The position numbers and the translations under genes were made by a program. Positions 17,395 through 25,953 of a stretch of 32,600 nt of DNA are shown one piece after another. Position 1 is the stretch's first letter; each line of letters begins with the position of its first letter. The stretch comes from a candidate division FCPU426 bacterium (GTDB taxonomy: Bacteria; Oederibacteriota; Muellerivitia; Muellerivitales; Muellerivitaceae), in NCBI GenBank assembly GCA_027452205.1, contig DAIDGV010000022.1, positions 1 to 32,600 on the forward strand. The letters are read 5' to 3'. Below the pieces are notes generated by a model that worked only from the letters and a program-made list of their open reading frames with translations, was not told the DNA's origin and did no database searches.

Positions 17395-18359
17395 GACTTC
17401 TTCGAGGCGGCCGAACTGAGCTGGATGGCCGCGGGGATGCCCAGAAGCGCGATCAAAAGGGGCCCGGCGATCTGCATCAGGAACGAAAAGGACAAAAGGG
17501 CCGACGGGGCCGCTTGGCTATTGGCGAAAAGGATGAACAAGGCCGCCTCCCGGGTTCCGAATCCCATCACCGAGATGGGGAGCAATTCTACCACAATGAC
17601 CACGGGCAACAGCAGGGCCAAGGCCGTCCAGCTCAGGGGCAGTCCTAAGGCCAAGGCGCAGAAATAAGCGCGGATCACGGTCACTTCCCAGACCAGCACC
17701 GAATAAAAGAAGGGCAACAGCAACCGTCCGGGAGGGTTGAACAATTCCAGCAGGTGCTTGTAGAACTCGTGGCCATGGGTCTTGATGTTGTCCGCCAGGG
17801 TCTTGGGGGCCAGGCTCAAGAGCAGGGGCTTGATATAGGTGCGCATCCATTCGGGGTGGAGGAACAAAAAGATTAGTCCGATGCCCAGACCCAGCCCTAA
17901 CAGGGCCGCCAGAGCGGGCATTTGGTTCTGCGACTCAATGACCAAGTTGATGAGCCCGATGGAAGCCAAAAGGCCCAGGGTGACCAGGTCATAGACCTTG
18001 TCGGCCACGTGGGTGGAAAAAGCCGCCGGCAGGGACATTTTTCCCAATTTGCTCAGCCCAAAGACCCGCACCACGTCGCCCAATTTACCCGGGGTGACGA
18101 TGGAAAGAGGTTGGGCGGAAAGATAGATGCGCAGGGATTCACCTAACTTTAACGGGGACTTGAGCCGTCCCGCCAGGGTGTGCAACCGCACACCCTTGAG
18201 CAATATTTCGGGCAGCACAAAGGCCAGGGCCGCGCCCAGCCACACCGGGTCGGCATGCCGGAGCACATCCCAGGTCTGGGTCAGGTCGACTTTTTTCACC
18301 AACAGGTAGAAAAAGAGGGCGATACCGATGAGGAAAGCGAAACGGGAGAAGAATTTCAT
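17391..18359 (-). CDS. Flippase-like integral membrane protein (UPF0104 / lysyl-PG synthase TM type)
   Basis: 322 residues from the ATG at 18359, which overlaps the GT4 stop as ATGA. A longer frame to 18662 lies inside the GT4 gene and is rejected. About eight membrane segments run through the whole protein. The order LKGVRLHTLAG, LSAQPLSIVTPGKLGDVVRVFGLSK and LPISVMGFGTREAALF fits the UPF0104/flippase-like family, related to the membrane half of MprF. By context it probably moves a lipid-linked glycan or supports its assembly at the inner membrane. Confidence 0.85.
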   Translation of the reverse strand: MKFFSRFAFLIGIALFFYLLVKKVDLTQTWDVLRHADPVWLGAALAFVLPEILLKGVRLHTLAGRLKSPLKLGESLRIYLSAQPLSIVTPGKLGDVVRVFGLSKLGKMSLPAAFSTHVADKVYDLVTLGLLASIGLINLVIESQNQMPALAALLGLGLGIGLIFLFLHPEWMRTYIKPLLLSLAPKTLADNIKTHGHEFYKHLLELFNPPGRLLLPFFYSVLVWEVTVIRAYFCALALGLPLSWTALALLLPVVIVVELLPISVMGFGTREAALFILFANSQAAPSALLSFSFLMQIAGPLLIALLGIPAAIQLSSAASKKS

Positions 18360-19450
18360 TTCTTGAGCAGTTCCTTCTCTAAGGGTTGCACACATTTTTC
18401 CCACTGCCATCGATGGACCCATTGGCTGGACCGGGCCGCGGCTTTTTTCGACCGCAGGGTCTTCAGGATGGCCTTGGCGAAAGAGGTGGGGTTGGCGTCG
18501 CTCAAGGTGACTTGGTCCTTCAACTGGGCGCTTTCCCCCACGCTGGTGGCCACGACGGGTTTGCCACAGGCCAGGGCTTCCCGCAGTTTCATCGAGGCAC
18601 GGTGGTGGTTGGCGGGCACATCGGCGTAATAGACAAGGCTGACATCGGCGCTCTTCACGCAAGCGGCCACCTGGGTGGTGGTCAACATGCCGGTGAAATG
18701 CACCGAAGGCCCGACTTGCAGTTCCTGGGCCATTTTCTTGAAACGGCCCTCGTCGGGCCCGCCGCCGGCGACCAGTAACTGCACGTCCGGCATATCGTGA
18801 TGCACTTTCTTAAAGGCATGCAGGGCCGGGTCCAGGTCGCAGGCCACGTTCAAGTGGGCGGTAAAGACCAGGATGGGCTTTCGCTTCTTCGCGTTCAATA
18901 AAGCGGCGGCCTTGGAGGGAAGGTCCTCCGGCTTTACCGGTCTCTTATTAAAGATGGCCTCGTTCACGCCCTGGGACACCTGGATGGTCCTGGCGGGGTC
19001 CACTTGGAAGAAGTCCAGGATGGAATCCCTCAGTTTCGGGTTGTGATAAGTCACCCAATCGGCCCGGCGGGGCCAGGGCTTTTGGATGGCGGCGTGGATC
19101 TTCTTGAAAAGCCCGTGGCTATAGGCGAAATCTAGGTCGTCGATGTCGATGACGGTCTTGGCGCCCAGTATCTTTTGCCAAAGCATGGCCGGGATGACCG
19201 TGGGGTAAGGTTTTACCGCGAAGACCACTTGGTGGCGGGTCAGGAAGGTTTTCCAAAAGTAATAGGGCATGGACAGGGCCATATCGATCCAAAGGGGCAG
19301 GGTGGGTAGGGGCTTGATGAAGGTGACCCGGTGGCCGCGCTTTTCGAAAGCTTCGGCGATGTAAAAGGCCCGCAGGGCGCTGCCCGTTCCCCAACCCTTG
19401 GCGGAGAGAATGAGCATGGATAGGTGTTTAGGGGTGTTCAGGGCTTTCAT
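18356..19450 (-). CDS. GT4-family glycosyltransferase
   Basis: 364 residues with two Rossmann (GT-B) domains. The N-terminal acceptor half has SAKGWGTGSALRAFYIAEAFEKRGHRVTF. The C-terminal donor half has PILVFTAHLN, LLVAGGGPDEGRF and SMKLREALACGKPVVATSVGE, the conserved GT4 nucleotide-sugar motif. It adds a retained-configuration sugar to a lipid-linked or soluble acceptor in the cytoplasm; donor unknown. It is the first gene of the 4-base-overlap chain running to the FkbM gene. No good ribosome site is seen before the ATG, so the start could be Met12. Confidence 0.87.
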   Translation of the reverse strand: MKALNTPKHLSMLILSAKGWGTGSALRAFYIAEAFEKRGHRVTFIKPLPTLPLWIDMALSMPYYFWKTFLTRHQVVFAVKPYPTVIPAMLWQKILGAKTVIDIDDLDFAYSHGLFKKIHAAIQKPWPRRADWVTYHNPKLRDSILDFFQVDPARTIQVSQGVNEAIFNKRPVKPEDLPSKAAALLNAKKRKPILVFTAHLNVACDLDPALHAFKKVHHDMPDVQLLVAGGGPDEGRFKKMAQELQVGPSVHFTGMLTTTQVAACVKSADVSLVYYADVPANHHRASMKLREALACGKPVVATSVGESAQLKDQVTLSDANPTSFAKAILKTLRSKKAAARSSQWVHRWQWEKCVQPLEKELLKK

Positions 19451-19511
19451 GGGGTGTGATTTTAGGGGTTTCGGAGAGGTTCAGCCACCCCTGAAAGGGG
19501 CTTTTTGAGCC

Positions 19512-20054
19512 CTATTTTTGTTGCTGGGACTGGTTTTCGAAGGGTTTGGAACCGGTCGGGGGGAAGGTGAGGACCTCGAACTGGGGTTCTTCTTCCTTTT
19601 GGGCGGGCCGGGTGATGGGTTTCCAGTCGGCCAGGCTCTCATCCACGATGGACTCGTTCCCATAGAGGTCATAACGCAGGTTCCGCATCAGGTTCAGGGT
19701 CATGTTCTCCCGTTCATCCAACCAGTAGTGGGAATTGCGCAGCACTTTCAGGTTGGCGGAACTGAGGAACTTTTGGAAGTCGATGAGCTGAAGGACGATG
19801 TGGGGGGAAGCGATCAGGATGGAGCTGTCGAGGGTGGCCAGCAGCTTGAGGTGGCTTTCCTCGTCCATTTTTTGGTTGGCTTCGCTCAAGGCGTAAATGA
19901 GCTCGCGGTATTGTCCTTGCCGGGCCCGGCGTTCTTGAAAGATATGGTCGAACCATTGGCGGCGGAAGTTGTAATAGACGATCAGTCCGCCTAAGAGAAC
20001 GAAGGCGAGGGCGATCAGGCCGATGGTGATGGAAAGATCCAGGTCGATATCCAT
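19512..20054 (-). CDS. Membrane-anchored protein of unknown function
   Basis: 180 residues. One N-terminal membrane helix (about 9-30, IGLIALAFVLLGGLIVYYNF) is followed by a basic helical segment (FRRQWFDHIFQERRARQGQYRELIYAL, in parts), a helical middle and a Gln/Pro-rich tail. The most likely layout is a cytoplasmic helical domain tethered to the membrane. It starts 4 bases after the stop of the next gene upstream and ends 62 bases before GT4. I do not recognise a family; a role in the envelope cluster is by position only. Confidence 0.7.
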   Translation of the reverse strand: MDIDLDLSITIGLIALAFVLLGGLIVYYNFRRQWFDHIFQERRARQGQYRELIYALSEANQKMDEESHLKLLATLDSSILIASPHIVLQLIDFQKFLSSANLKVLRNSHYWLDERENMTLNLMRNLRYDLYGNESIVDESLADWKPITRPAQKEEEPQFEVLTFPPTGSKPFENQSQQQK

Positions 20055-20058
20055 AAGC

Positions 20059-20823
20059 TTAGTGTAACCCTATGGCGTCCGCCGGGTATTCTTTTTTGAT
20101 TAGGCTCAGAAAGAGCTTCATATTCTCAAGTCTTTGGGCCATGTAGAGATATTCCCTTTGGCGGTCCGCGGGCCAGGAGGCGGGCGCCTTGACGGTAAGA
20201 GGGGCGGCCTTGCTGTAAAAACCGGTCTTACTATCCTGCCACCATTCTTTCCAACCCAGATGGGTCTGGATGAGGGAGTTGGTCCTCAGAACGGTCAATC
20301 CGGTCTTGATCCAAGCGTCCCGTTTTTTCAAAAAGGCGTCATATCGTTCTTCTTTGGCGGAGCCCGCGCCCTGCTTGAGGACGGTCTCACCGTCAGCGAT
20401 GGTCCTTTCCATCAGGTCAATGGTTTGGCGGGCCATGATCTTGTCGATCTCAGGAAGCGGCCCTTTCAAAGGGGGCGGTGGTTTAAGACCTAAATATTTT
20501 TCGGCTATTTGGGAAGGCTCGGGAAATAGGTCCTTATCCAAACGGAAGAACAAGCCCATGTAAAAGAAGAAGACCAGGGTGAATAAAAGGGCCATCACTT
20601 GATAGGCGGTCCACCGGATGGCGCGATTCTTTTCTTGGGAACGGATGTGAAGGATGAAAAAGACGAGCGCCAAGACCATTTCGGCGAAGAAAACGTAAAG
20701 AAGAACGTAGGAACCGGGGAAAAGGAACAGGACAATGGGTAAAGCAAGGAACAGGAATCCCAGGTTCGACCATGGGGTTGGGGAAAGGATCTGGGTTTTA
20801 GAAGGTCTTTTTTTCTTGGCCAT
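20059..20823 (-). CDS. Three-helix membrane protein of unknown function
   Basis: 254 residues. A basic start (MAKKKRPSK) precedes three membrane segments at about 20-38, 40-58 and 72-92. A 160-residue soluble part rich in Lys, Glu and Ala follows, with helices around RQTIDLMERTIADGETVLKQ and YMAQRLENMKLFLSLIKKEY. The short PPPPLKGP linker after the helices marks a domain boundary. It is paired with the membrane-anchored gene downstream, 4 bases apart, and the two probably act together. No family recognised. Confidence 0.7.
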   Translation of the reverse strand: MAKKKRPSKTQILSPTPWSNLGFLFLALPIVLFLFPGSYVLLYVFFAEMVLALVFFILHIRSQEKNRAIRWTAYQVMALLFTLVFFFYMGLFFRLDKDLFPEPSQIAEKYLGLKPPPPLKGPLPEIDKIMARQTIDLMERTIADGETVLKQGAGSAKEERYDAFLKKRDAWIKTGLTVLRTNSLIQTHLGWKEWWQDSKTGFYSKAAPLTVKAPASWPADRQREYLYMAQRLENMKLFLSLIKKEYPADAIGLH

Positions 20824-20886
20824 GGCCTCAGTTTAATCGGTCTTGGGTTTGACGCACGGGAATAAGATAAGAATCAAGGTATATTT

Positions 20887-22164
20887 TTAATCTGAGCAGT
20901 CTTCGAGGTATCGATCGAATAAGCATTTATATTTTTGAATGAGTTCATGGTCTGGATTGTTGATTTGTTCTGGATCAAAACCGTTCGTAACGATATTTTT
21001 AATGGTGTCATACAGTTTCTTTCTTTCATCGGCAACTCTAATTGCTGCAGTATATTTAATTTTTGGCGGGTTGATGTCTTCTTGGTTTATATAAGTTATG
21101 TACTTTTCGCACCAACCTTTGGCTTGATCATAATTCGCCTCTTTTATTTCGAGTGCGGCCAAATGTAGGCAAAGTGAACGCTTATAATCTCTGTTGATTT
21201 TGGGGTTCTCCAAGATTGGGTTAGCTATAGCCAACTGATCTTCTCTTGTGTATTTGTTCAATAGTTGGAAGGTCTCGTTAATGTATGGTCTGAAGCCTTG
21301 TGCGTGTTCTGATGCCCCATCGCCTATGTTTTCTAAAAATATTCTTTCAAATATTTTCTTGGTTTCGTCGAGATTTGGGGAGCAGTTTTTTAATTGGTAA
21401 CTTAAAGCGTCATAATGCAAATAACCAAAAACGCCCCAGTTGTTGATGCAGTATTGAATATTGGGTGTTTCAGAAAGAATTTTTGTTGTCAGGTCACAAA
21501 CAACGTTTGGGGATTCTACGTCGCATTCAAGATTGAATAAAAAGGCATAAGCGTTGACATACATTTCGGTCATGCCTTTTTCTGGAGATTTTTCTTTTTC
21601 ATAGATATCAATCGCTTTTAAGTAGTATTTTTTAAGAACTTGGATGTCAGTCAGTGTAGCTGTTGATTTTGTCTGGTGGACGGGATCATGAATGAATTTT
21701 TCTGCTTGTGAGTATGGAATTTCCATGCAGAAATAAAAAAGAATTTTACTTCCCGGTCGTCCATAGTCGAGGCCCTTGGCGGTAATGGATTCTAGATACT
21801 GTTTATCAGGAAACACAGCGTTGGAATATTGAGTGGCAAAATTATCGAGATCAGATTCTTTGGCATCTCCAAGACTTAATAATTTTGTGTATAGCCAGAA
21901 TGCTTTTTTATTGAGATCGATTTCTTCGTCAAACATCATTTGGCATGCTTCGGGTGTTATGCCGTTTTCACACATTTCATTGAATCGGTTAATTGCGGTT
22001 AATTTTTGTGCGGAAGAAATCGTTTCTGTCGGGGCGGGAGTGGTTATGTCAGATGTGGCTGATGTTGTGGTAGGTGTAGTTAGAGACGGAGTTTGAGCGT
22101 AAACGGCAGAAATGGTGAAATAGATAGATAATGAAAGATAGAAGCTGATTTTATCGAACGTCAT
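20887..22164 (-). CDS. Exported orphan protein, AT-rich, unknown function
   Basis: 425 residues. The signal peptide is about 1-23 (cut after AVYA), followed by a Thr/Pro/Ser-rich linker (24-50), then a largely helical domain with many Cys (MCENGITPEACQMM, DCSD at the end). Helical repeats with YYLKAIDIYEKEKSPEKG and YDQAKGWCEKYI resemble TPR/Sel1-like solenoids, but I cannot confirm them. Base use is clearly different: bases 21061-21120 have 22 G/C of 60, against 41 of 60 for 22321-22380 in the next gene. It overlaps the radical SAM gene by 14 bases and has no visible ribosome site. Likely acquired, or a fast-evolving orphan. Confidence 0.75.
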   Translation of the reverse strand: MTFDKISFYLSLSIYFTISAVYAQTPSLTTPTTTSATSDITTPAPTETISSAQKLTAINRFNEMCENGITPEACQMMFDEEIDLNKKAFWLYTKLLSLGDAKESDLDNFATQYSNAVFPDKQYLESITAKGLDYGRPGSKILFYFCMEIPYSQAEKFIHDPVHQTKSTATLTDIQVLKKYYLKAIDIYEKEKSPEKGMTEMYVNAYAFLFNLECDVESPNVVCDLTTKILSETPNIQYCINNWGVFGYLHYDALSYQLKNCSPNLDETKKIFERIFLENIGDGASEHAQGFRPYINETFQLLNKYTREDQLAIANPILENPKINRDYKRSLCLHLAALEIKEANYDQAKGWCEKYITYINQEDINPPKIKYTAAIRVADERKKLYDTIKNIVTNGFDPEQINNPDHELIQKYKCLFDRYLEDCSD

Positions 22165-23632
22165 GGCCGGTCAAAACCGCAGCGCCGCGTTTGGCGACTT
22201 CCCAGCCGCCTTTGAGGGTCCAGAGGGGATCGTTCAAGCGGATCTTGGAGAGCAAATACTTGGGGCGGAAAAGGATCTCACGATAGGCCATTTGGCGTAA
22301 GCGGACCAGGTCTTGGCTGGTCAGGGCTTCGGTGCGGACGACCGGCACCGGGGCCAGGGGCGAATACTGCGACCAATCCTTATGGTTCAGGCAGTTGTTT
22401 TTCTCATACCAGGGGTACATATCGGTGTTGGGGAAAGGCGTGGAGAAGCAGAACTGGGTATAGAAGGGGTCGATCTCTTTAATGAAGTTGATAGTCTCAC
22501 GCCAGGTTTCTTCGGTCTCGCCGGGTAAGCCCACAATGGTCATGCCGTAGAAGAGGATGTCCGCTTCTTTACAGGCTTTGGCGCAGGCGCGGATATCGTC
22601 CTTGGTCACGCCCTTATTGATGTTGTTCAGGATCACTTCCGAGCCGCTTTCGATACCCACGGCCAATTCGCGGCAACCGGATTCACGCATGGTCTTGAGG
22701 GAAGGCACATCCGTTAGGTTGGCGCGGGTGCAGCAGACCCACTCCATATTCACTTCATCTTTAATAAGTTGATGGGCCAGGTCCGCGGTGCGGTCGGAGT
22801 TCAGGGCTAGGATGTCGTCGAAGAACAGCACGTTCTTCACGCCGAAGGACTTCTTGAGCCACTTCAGTTCCTCGGTCACATGATGGTGGTTGCGTGGACG
22901 GTATTTTTCCAAAGCGTAAGCGCAGAAAGAACAGCCGAAGGGACAGCCCCGGGAGGTCTGGATCATGGCGAAATCTTCTTGGAAGACGCCGGTGTGATAA
23001 GGGGCGATAGAGGGCAGCAGGTCGTAAGCGGGGAAAGGCGCCGCGTCGACATCCATCAGGAAAGGCGGCAGGGTCTTTTGGAAACCCTTTTGGTCGGTGT
23101 TATAGGCCAAGCCCGGCACGCCCACGAACCATTCGGTGGACATGGGGGGGATGGTGCCCTTGTGGCTGATGTGGGATTCCAATTCTTTCGCCAAACCCGG
23201 CAGGATGGCGTCCATCTCGCCCATCAGGTAAAGGTCCACCTCAGGGCGGCGGGTGGTCTGTTCGAGCAGGGGCGCGTATTCGGAAATGATCTTGTTGCGG
23301 ATGACAGTGACGCAGTTGGGGTTGGTGGCTTTCGCCAGTTGTAATACTTTGAGGTCTTCTTCTTGGCAGTCGAAGGCCATCCGGGCCACGACCATGTGGG
23401 GCTCAAAGCTGCTCAGGACCCGGCCAATATGTTCGAGCTTTAAATTGAAACCGTTGGCGTCGATGACCTTGACGTCAAAACCGGTGGCCCGCAGCGAAGC
23501 GGCGCCCTGGAGAATGGAAAGAGGAGGATAGACGGAACCCACATCCCGGTGCTCATAGCGTTCCTCACGGACGACCGGGAGGTCCTTCACACGGGGAGGG
23601 TTTATCAAAAGAATTCTAAGTTTAGCGCTCAT
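22151..23632 (-). CDS. Radical SAM protein with cobalamin-binding-like N-terminal domain
   Basis: 493 residues. The N-terminal Rossmann-like domain (about 5-160: LRILLINPPRV, YPPLSILQGAASLRATG, VKVIDANG) has the B12-binding fold of class B radical SAM enzymes but no DxHxxG motif. The radical SAM core has the canonical CX3CX2C in RGCPFGCSFCAY (Cys230, 234, 237), then FFDDILAL and AVGIESGSEVILNNINKG. Such enzymes methylate or rearrange unreactive carbons, and many with this layout act on lipids or polyketides. Context suggests modification of an envelope lipid or glycan (inference). Confidence 0.88.
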   Translation of the reverse strand: MSAKLRILLINPPRVKDLPVVREERYEHRDVGSVYPPLSILQGAASLRATGFDVKVIDANGFNLKLEHIGRVLSSFEPHMVVARMAFDCQEEDLKVLQLAKATNPNCVTVIRNKIISEYAPLLEQTTRRPEVDLYLMGEMDAILPGLAKELESHISHKGTIPPMSTEWFVGVPGLAYNTDQKGFQKTLPPFLMDVDAAPFPAYDLLPSIAPYHTGVFQEDFAMIQTSRGCPFGCSFCAYALEKYRPRNHHHVTEELKWLKKSFGVKNVLFFDDILALNSDRTADLAHQLIKDEVNMEWVCCTRANLTDVPSLKTMRESGCRELAVGIESGSEVILNNINKGVTKDDIRACAKACKEADILFYGMTIVGLPGETEETWRETINFIKEIDPFYTQFCFSTPFPNTDMYPWYEKNNCLNHKDWSQYSPLAPVPVVRTEALTSQDLVRLRQMAYREILFRPKYLLSKIRLNDPLWTLKGGWEVAKRGAAVLTGHDVR

Positions 23633-23666
23633 CTATAATCCTATCCCTGCTACCGCGAACTTCGTT

Positions 23667-23738
23667 TAATTTTGAATTATGAATTAAGAGTTATGAATTA
23701 GTTAAAATTCATCATTCTTAATTCAAAATTCTTAATTG
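23667..23738. repeat. AT-rich palindromic intergenic repeat
   Basis: About 72 bases made of GAATTA/TAATTC words (TTTTGAATTATGAATTAAGA on the left; its approximate complement on the right). It can fold into a long imperfect hairpin. It resembles the AATTC-type palindromes scattered between genes in several bacterial phyla. It separates the radical SAM gene from the single-helix protein gene. Confidence 0.6.
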
Positions 23739-23742
23739 CCTT

Positions 23743-24384
23743 TCAACCCGCGGCATCCAGGCGGTATTTCGCGAAAGCAGCTTGCGCCTCGGCGTTCGAG
23801 GCGTCCCGAATGTCCTGCCAGCGTTGGACGTGATCGGGGTAGTTCAAGTCCCTCAATACCATCTCGGTTTGACTATCGGAAAAGTGCCACTCTTTGAGAA
23901 GGACCTGGTCGCCCAGGGGCTCCGAATCACTGCCACGGCTGTTCCAGCGGCGGTATTGCTTGGCCCAGTCCTTGACGGCCACGGTCTTGGCCTTGTCGCC
24001 ATCCCACATGACGGAGATGAAGTAGAGCTGTTTCTTATAGAAGAGCAGGTCCGCCGAGGTGGCGCTGGTCAGGCCGTTCTTGGGGGTCACGGTCACGATC
24101 TGAAACTGCGGATCGTTATTGAACTTATGGATGGCTTTCTTGAGGTCCGGATGGGCCTTGAGGAAGTCGTCCTCGCTGGTGCCTAAAGCGAAATCGCTGG
24201 TCTGGCGGGGCAGGGGGATCTTGGGGCCCGCCATGGCGTCCTGGATAATGCCGGTGCTCCAAATGGCCACACTGGCGATGATGAAGGCGATGATACCCAG
24301 GGCTACCCATTTCCACTTGGGGGCGTCGTGCGGCGCGTTCTCCGGCGCGGCCTTTTTAGTGGCTGGTTGCTTGGACAGGGACAT
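23743..24384 (-). CDS. Single-helix membrane protein of unknown function
   Basis: 213 residues. A cytoplasmic Lys/Pro-rich start (1-22) leads to one membrane helix (about 25-45, WVALGIIAFIIASVAIWSTG). A 165-residue domain, probably periplasmic, follows with GTSEDDFLKAHPDLKKAI, FQIVTVTPKNGLTSATSADLLFYKKQLYFISVMW (in parts) and an Arg/Trp-rich C-terminal half. It overlaps the end of the second radical SAM gene by 29 bases, so the two are linked. No family recognised. Confidence 0.7.
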   Translation of the reverse strand: MSLSKQPATKKAAPENAPHDAPKWKWVALGIIAFIIASVAIWSTGIIQDAMAGPKIPLPRQTSDFALGTSEDDFLKAHPDLKKAIHKFNNDPQFQIVTVTPKNGLTSATSADLLFYKKQLYFISVMWDGDKAKTVAVKDWAKQYRRWNSRGSDSEPLGDQVLLKEWHFSDSQTEMVLRDLNYPDHVQRWQDIRDASNAEAQAAFAKYRLDAAG

Positions 24385-25885
24385 GGGTCTTACTTTCTGG
24401 AAGGGGTTCGCCGTAGTCCTGGACGTGGCCCAGCAGGGACTTCAGCCCCCGCCAGAGCAGATCGACTTGCCTGAAGGAGCGCACGGTCAAGATCTGTCCG
24501 AGGACGAACTTGGGATGCTTCATCAGGTTCCAGGTCTTGGTGGCCCATTCACTCGCGTTGATTTGGGTCTTCAAGATCGGGTGGCTCATATCGTACTTCT
24601 CGTAGTCGGTCTTACCGACCAGCAACCAATCTTTGTTCACGGCCTCTTTCCAGAGCGGAGCGCCCGGATAGGCGATAACGACGGAGGCTTGCATGCAATC
24701 CCCGGCGCGGACTTTATAGAGAAGCAGTTCTTTGGTGACCTCGTAGGTCTTCTTGACGTCCTCTTCGGTTTCCCAGGGATAACCCATCATGGTGGTCAAG
24801 AGAACGACCAGGCCCTTGTCCTTGGCCAGCTTGACGCCTTTGCTGATGAGGTCCACGGTCTCGCACTTGGCCAAATGCTTGATGCTGTAGTCGGAACCCG
24901 ATTCCAGGCCGATCTTGAGCAAACGCCAACCGCAAGCCACCAAGAGATCGACGACTTCCTCGGTGATGATGTCGGCGCGGCAATTGGAAGAAAATTGGAA
25001 ACGGCCCAAGAGCTTGCGCTCGGTCAGCAATTTCTTGAATTCCTTCAACCATTCCACGTTATAAATAGGGCCAGATTCGTTGTCGTCGAAAAACTCCCAG
25101 ACCCCGTACTTGTTGATGCAGATCTCCATCTCGTCCACGACGCTCTTGGGCGAACGCAAGCGGGCGGTTCGGCCCCAAAGGGCATGCTGCCAGATGCAAA
25201 AGGTACAAACGCCGACGCTGTTCGGGGAAGCTTCGGAAGCGCCGCAGCCGCGGCCAGTGAGGATATAGGCGGTGGGGCGGAGCAAATAGGCCTCGCCATA
25301 ATCCCGGAAACGGGTCAATTCACGGTCGATAAAAGGAAGGTCGTCCAAGGCTTCGGTCAGTTTGTGGGGGCCGGTGGTGGCGTTCTTGCCGTTCTCGTCG
25401 CGGTACCAAACGCCCGGGCCCAGGGGCTCCTTGCCCGCCAGGGACTGGACGATGTTACGGCCCACGATGTCGTAATCGCCGCCGGTCATGACGTAATCGA
25501 CCCTGGAATTGATGAGGGATTCCTCAGGGAAGAAGGACACATGGTCACCCATGAGGGCGATCTTGGCCTTGGGGAAACGGTTCTTTAACTCGGCGATATA
25601 GCGCCAGTGGCGGTTGACGACCGGGGCCTTGGTCTCCAAAAAGATGATCTCGGGGTCGAAAGCGTTCAGGTAGCCGTCGAATTCCTCGTCGCTCATGCGG
25701 CGGTTGATGCCGTCCAGCCAAAGGACTTCATGGCCCAGGTGTTTGAGGTTGGTGGCCAAATGGCCGGGAACCAAGGGGAAGATGCGCACTTCGAGAGTTT
25801 TGGAGAACTTCAGGTGACGATTCTGGGTTAACAGGGGCAATTCGCCGTCTTTACGGAAAGGGGGGTAAAGGATAGCTGCTTTCAT
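24356..25885 (-). CDS. Radical SAM protein with cobalamin-type N-terminus and expanded CX12CX2C motif
   Basis: 509 residues. The N-terminal domain (about 1-150) has B12-binding topology (AAILYPPF, HLATNLKHLGHEVLWLDG, DPEIIFLETKAPV) but no DxHxxG. The radical SAM core starts at GRGC214 and reaches C227TFC230, so 12 residues separate the first two cysteines instead of 3. The rest is typical: EFFDDNESG, LLKIGLESGSDYSIKHLAKCETVD and TTMMGYPWETEEDV. The motif was checked on the DNA and needs no frameshift. Probably active with a loop inserted at the cluster. Substrate unknown; UDP-xylose synthase is next upstream, 68 bases away. Confidence 0.85.
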   Translation of the reverse strand: MKAAILYPPFRKDGELPLLTQNRHLKFSKTLEVRIFPLVPGHLATNLKHLGHEVLWLDGINRRMSDEEFDGYLNAFDPEIIFLETKAPVVNRHWRYIAELKNRFPKAKIALMGDHVSFFPEESLINSRVDYVMTGGDYDIVGRNIVQSLAGKEPLGPGVWYRDENGKNATTGPHKLTEALDDLPFIDRELTRFRDYGEAYLLRPTAYILTGRGCGASEASPNSVGVCTFCIWQHALWGRTARLRSPKSVVDEMEICINKYGVWEFFDDNESGPIYNVEWLKEFKKLLTERKLLGRFQFSSNCRADIITEEVVDLLVACGWRLLKIGLESGSDYSIKHLAKCETVDLISKGVKLAKDKGLVVLLTTMMGYPWETEEDVKKTYEVTKELLLYKVRAGDCMQASVVIAYPGAPLWKEAVNKDWLLVGKTDYEKYDMSHPILKTQINASEWATKTWNLMKHPKFVLGQILTVRSFRQVDLLWRGLKSLLGHVQDYGEPLPESKTHVPVQATSH

Positions 25886-25953
25886 GGGAGGCTGACCTCG
25901 GGTTTCATTCTCTAAATATATGGAACGGATGCCCTTTGAGAAGGGGAACTACA

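Noticed and set aside
19482-19506. Hairpin followed by T5 on the plus strand
   Set aside because: No plus-strand gene precedes it, and on the minus strand there is no T-run, so it is not called as a terminator.
24119-25588. 489-residue plus-strand open frame opposite the second radical SAM gene
   Set aside because: The minus strand has intact radical SAM motifs; the plus frame has no recognisable domain or ribosome site.
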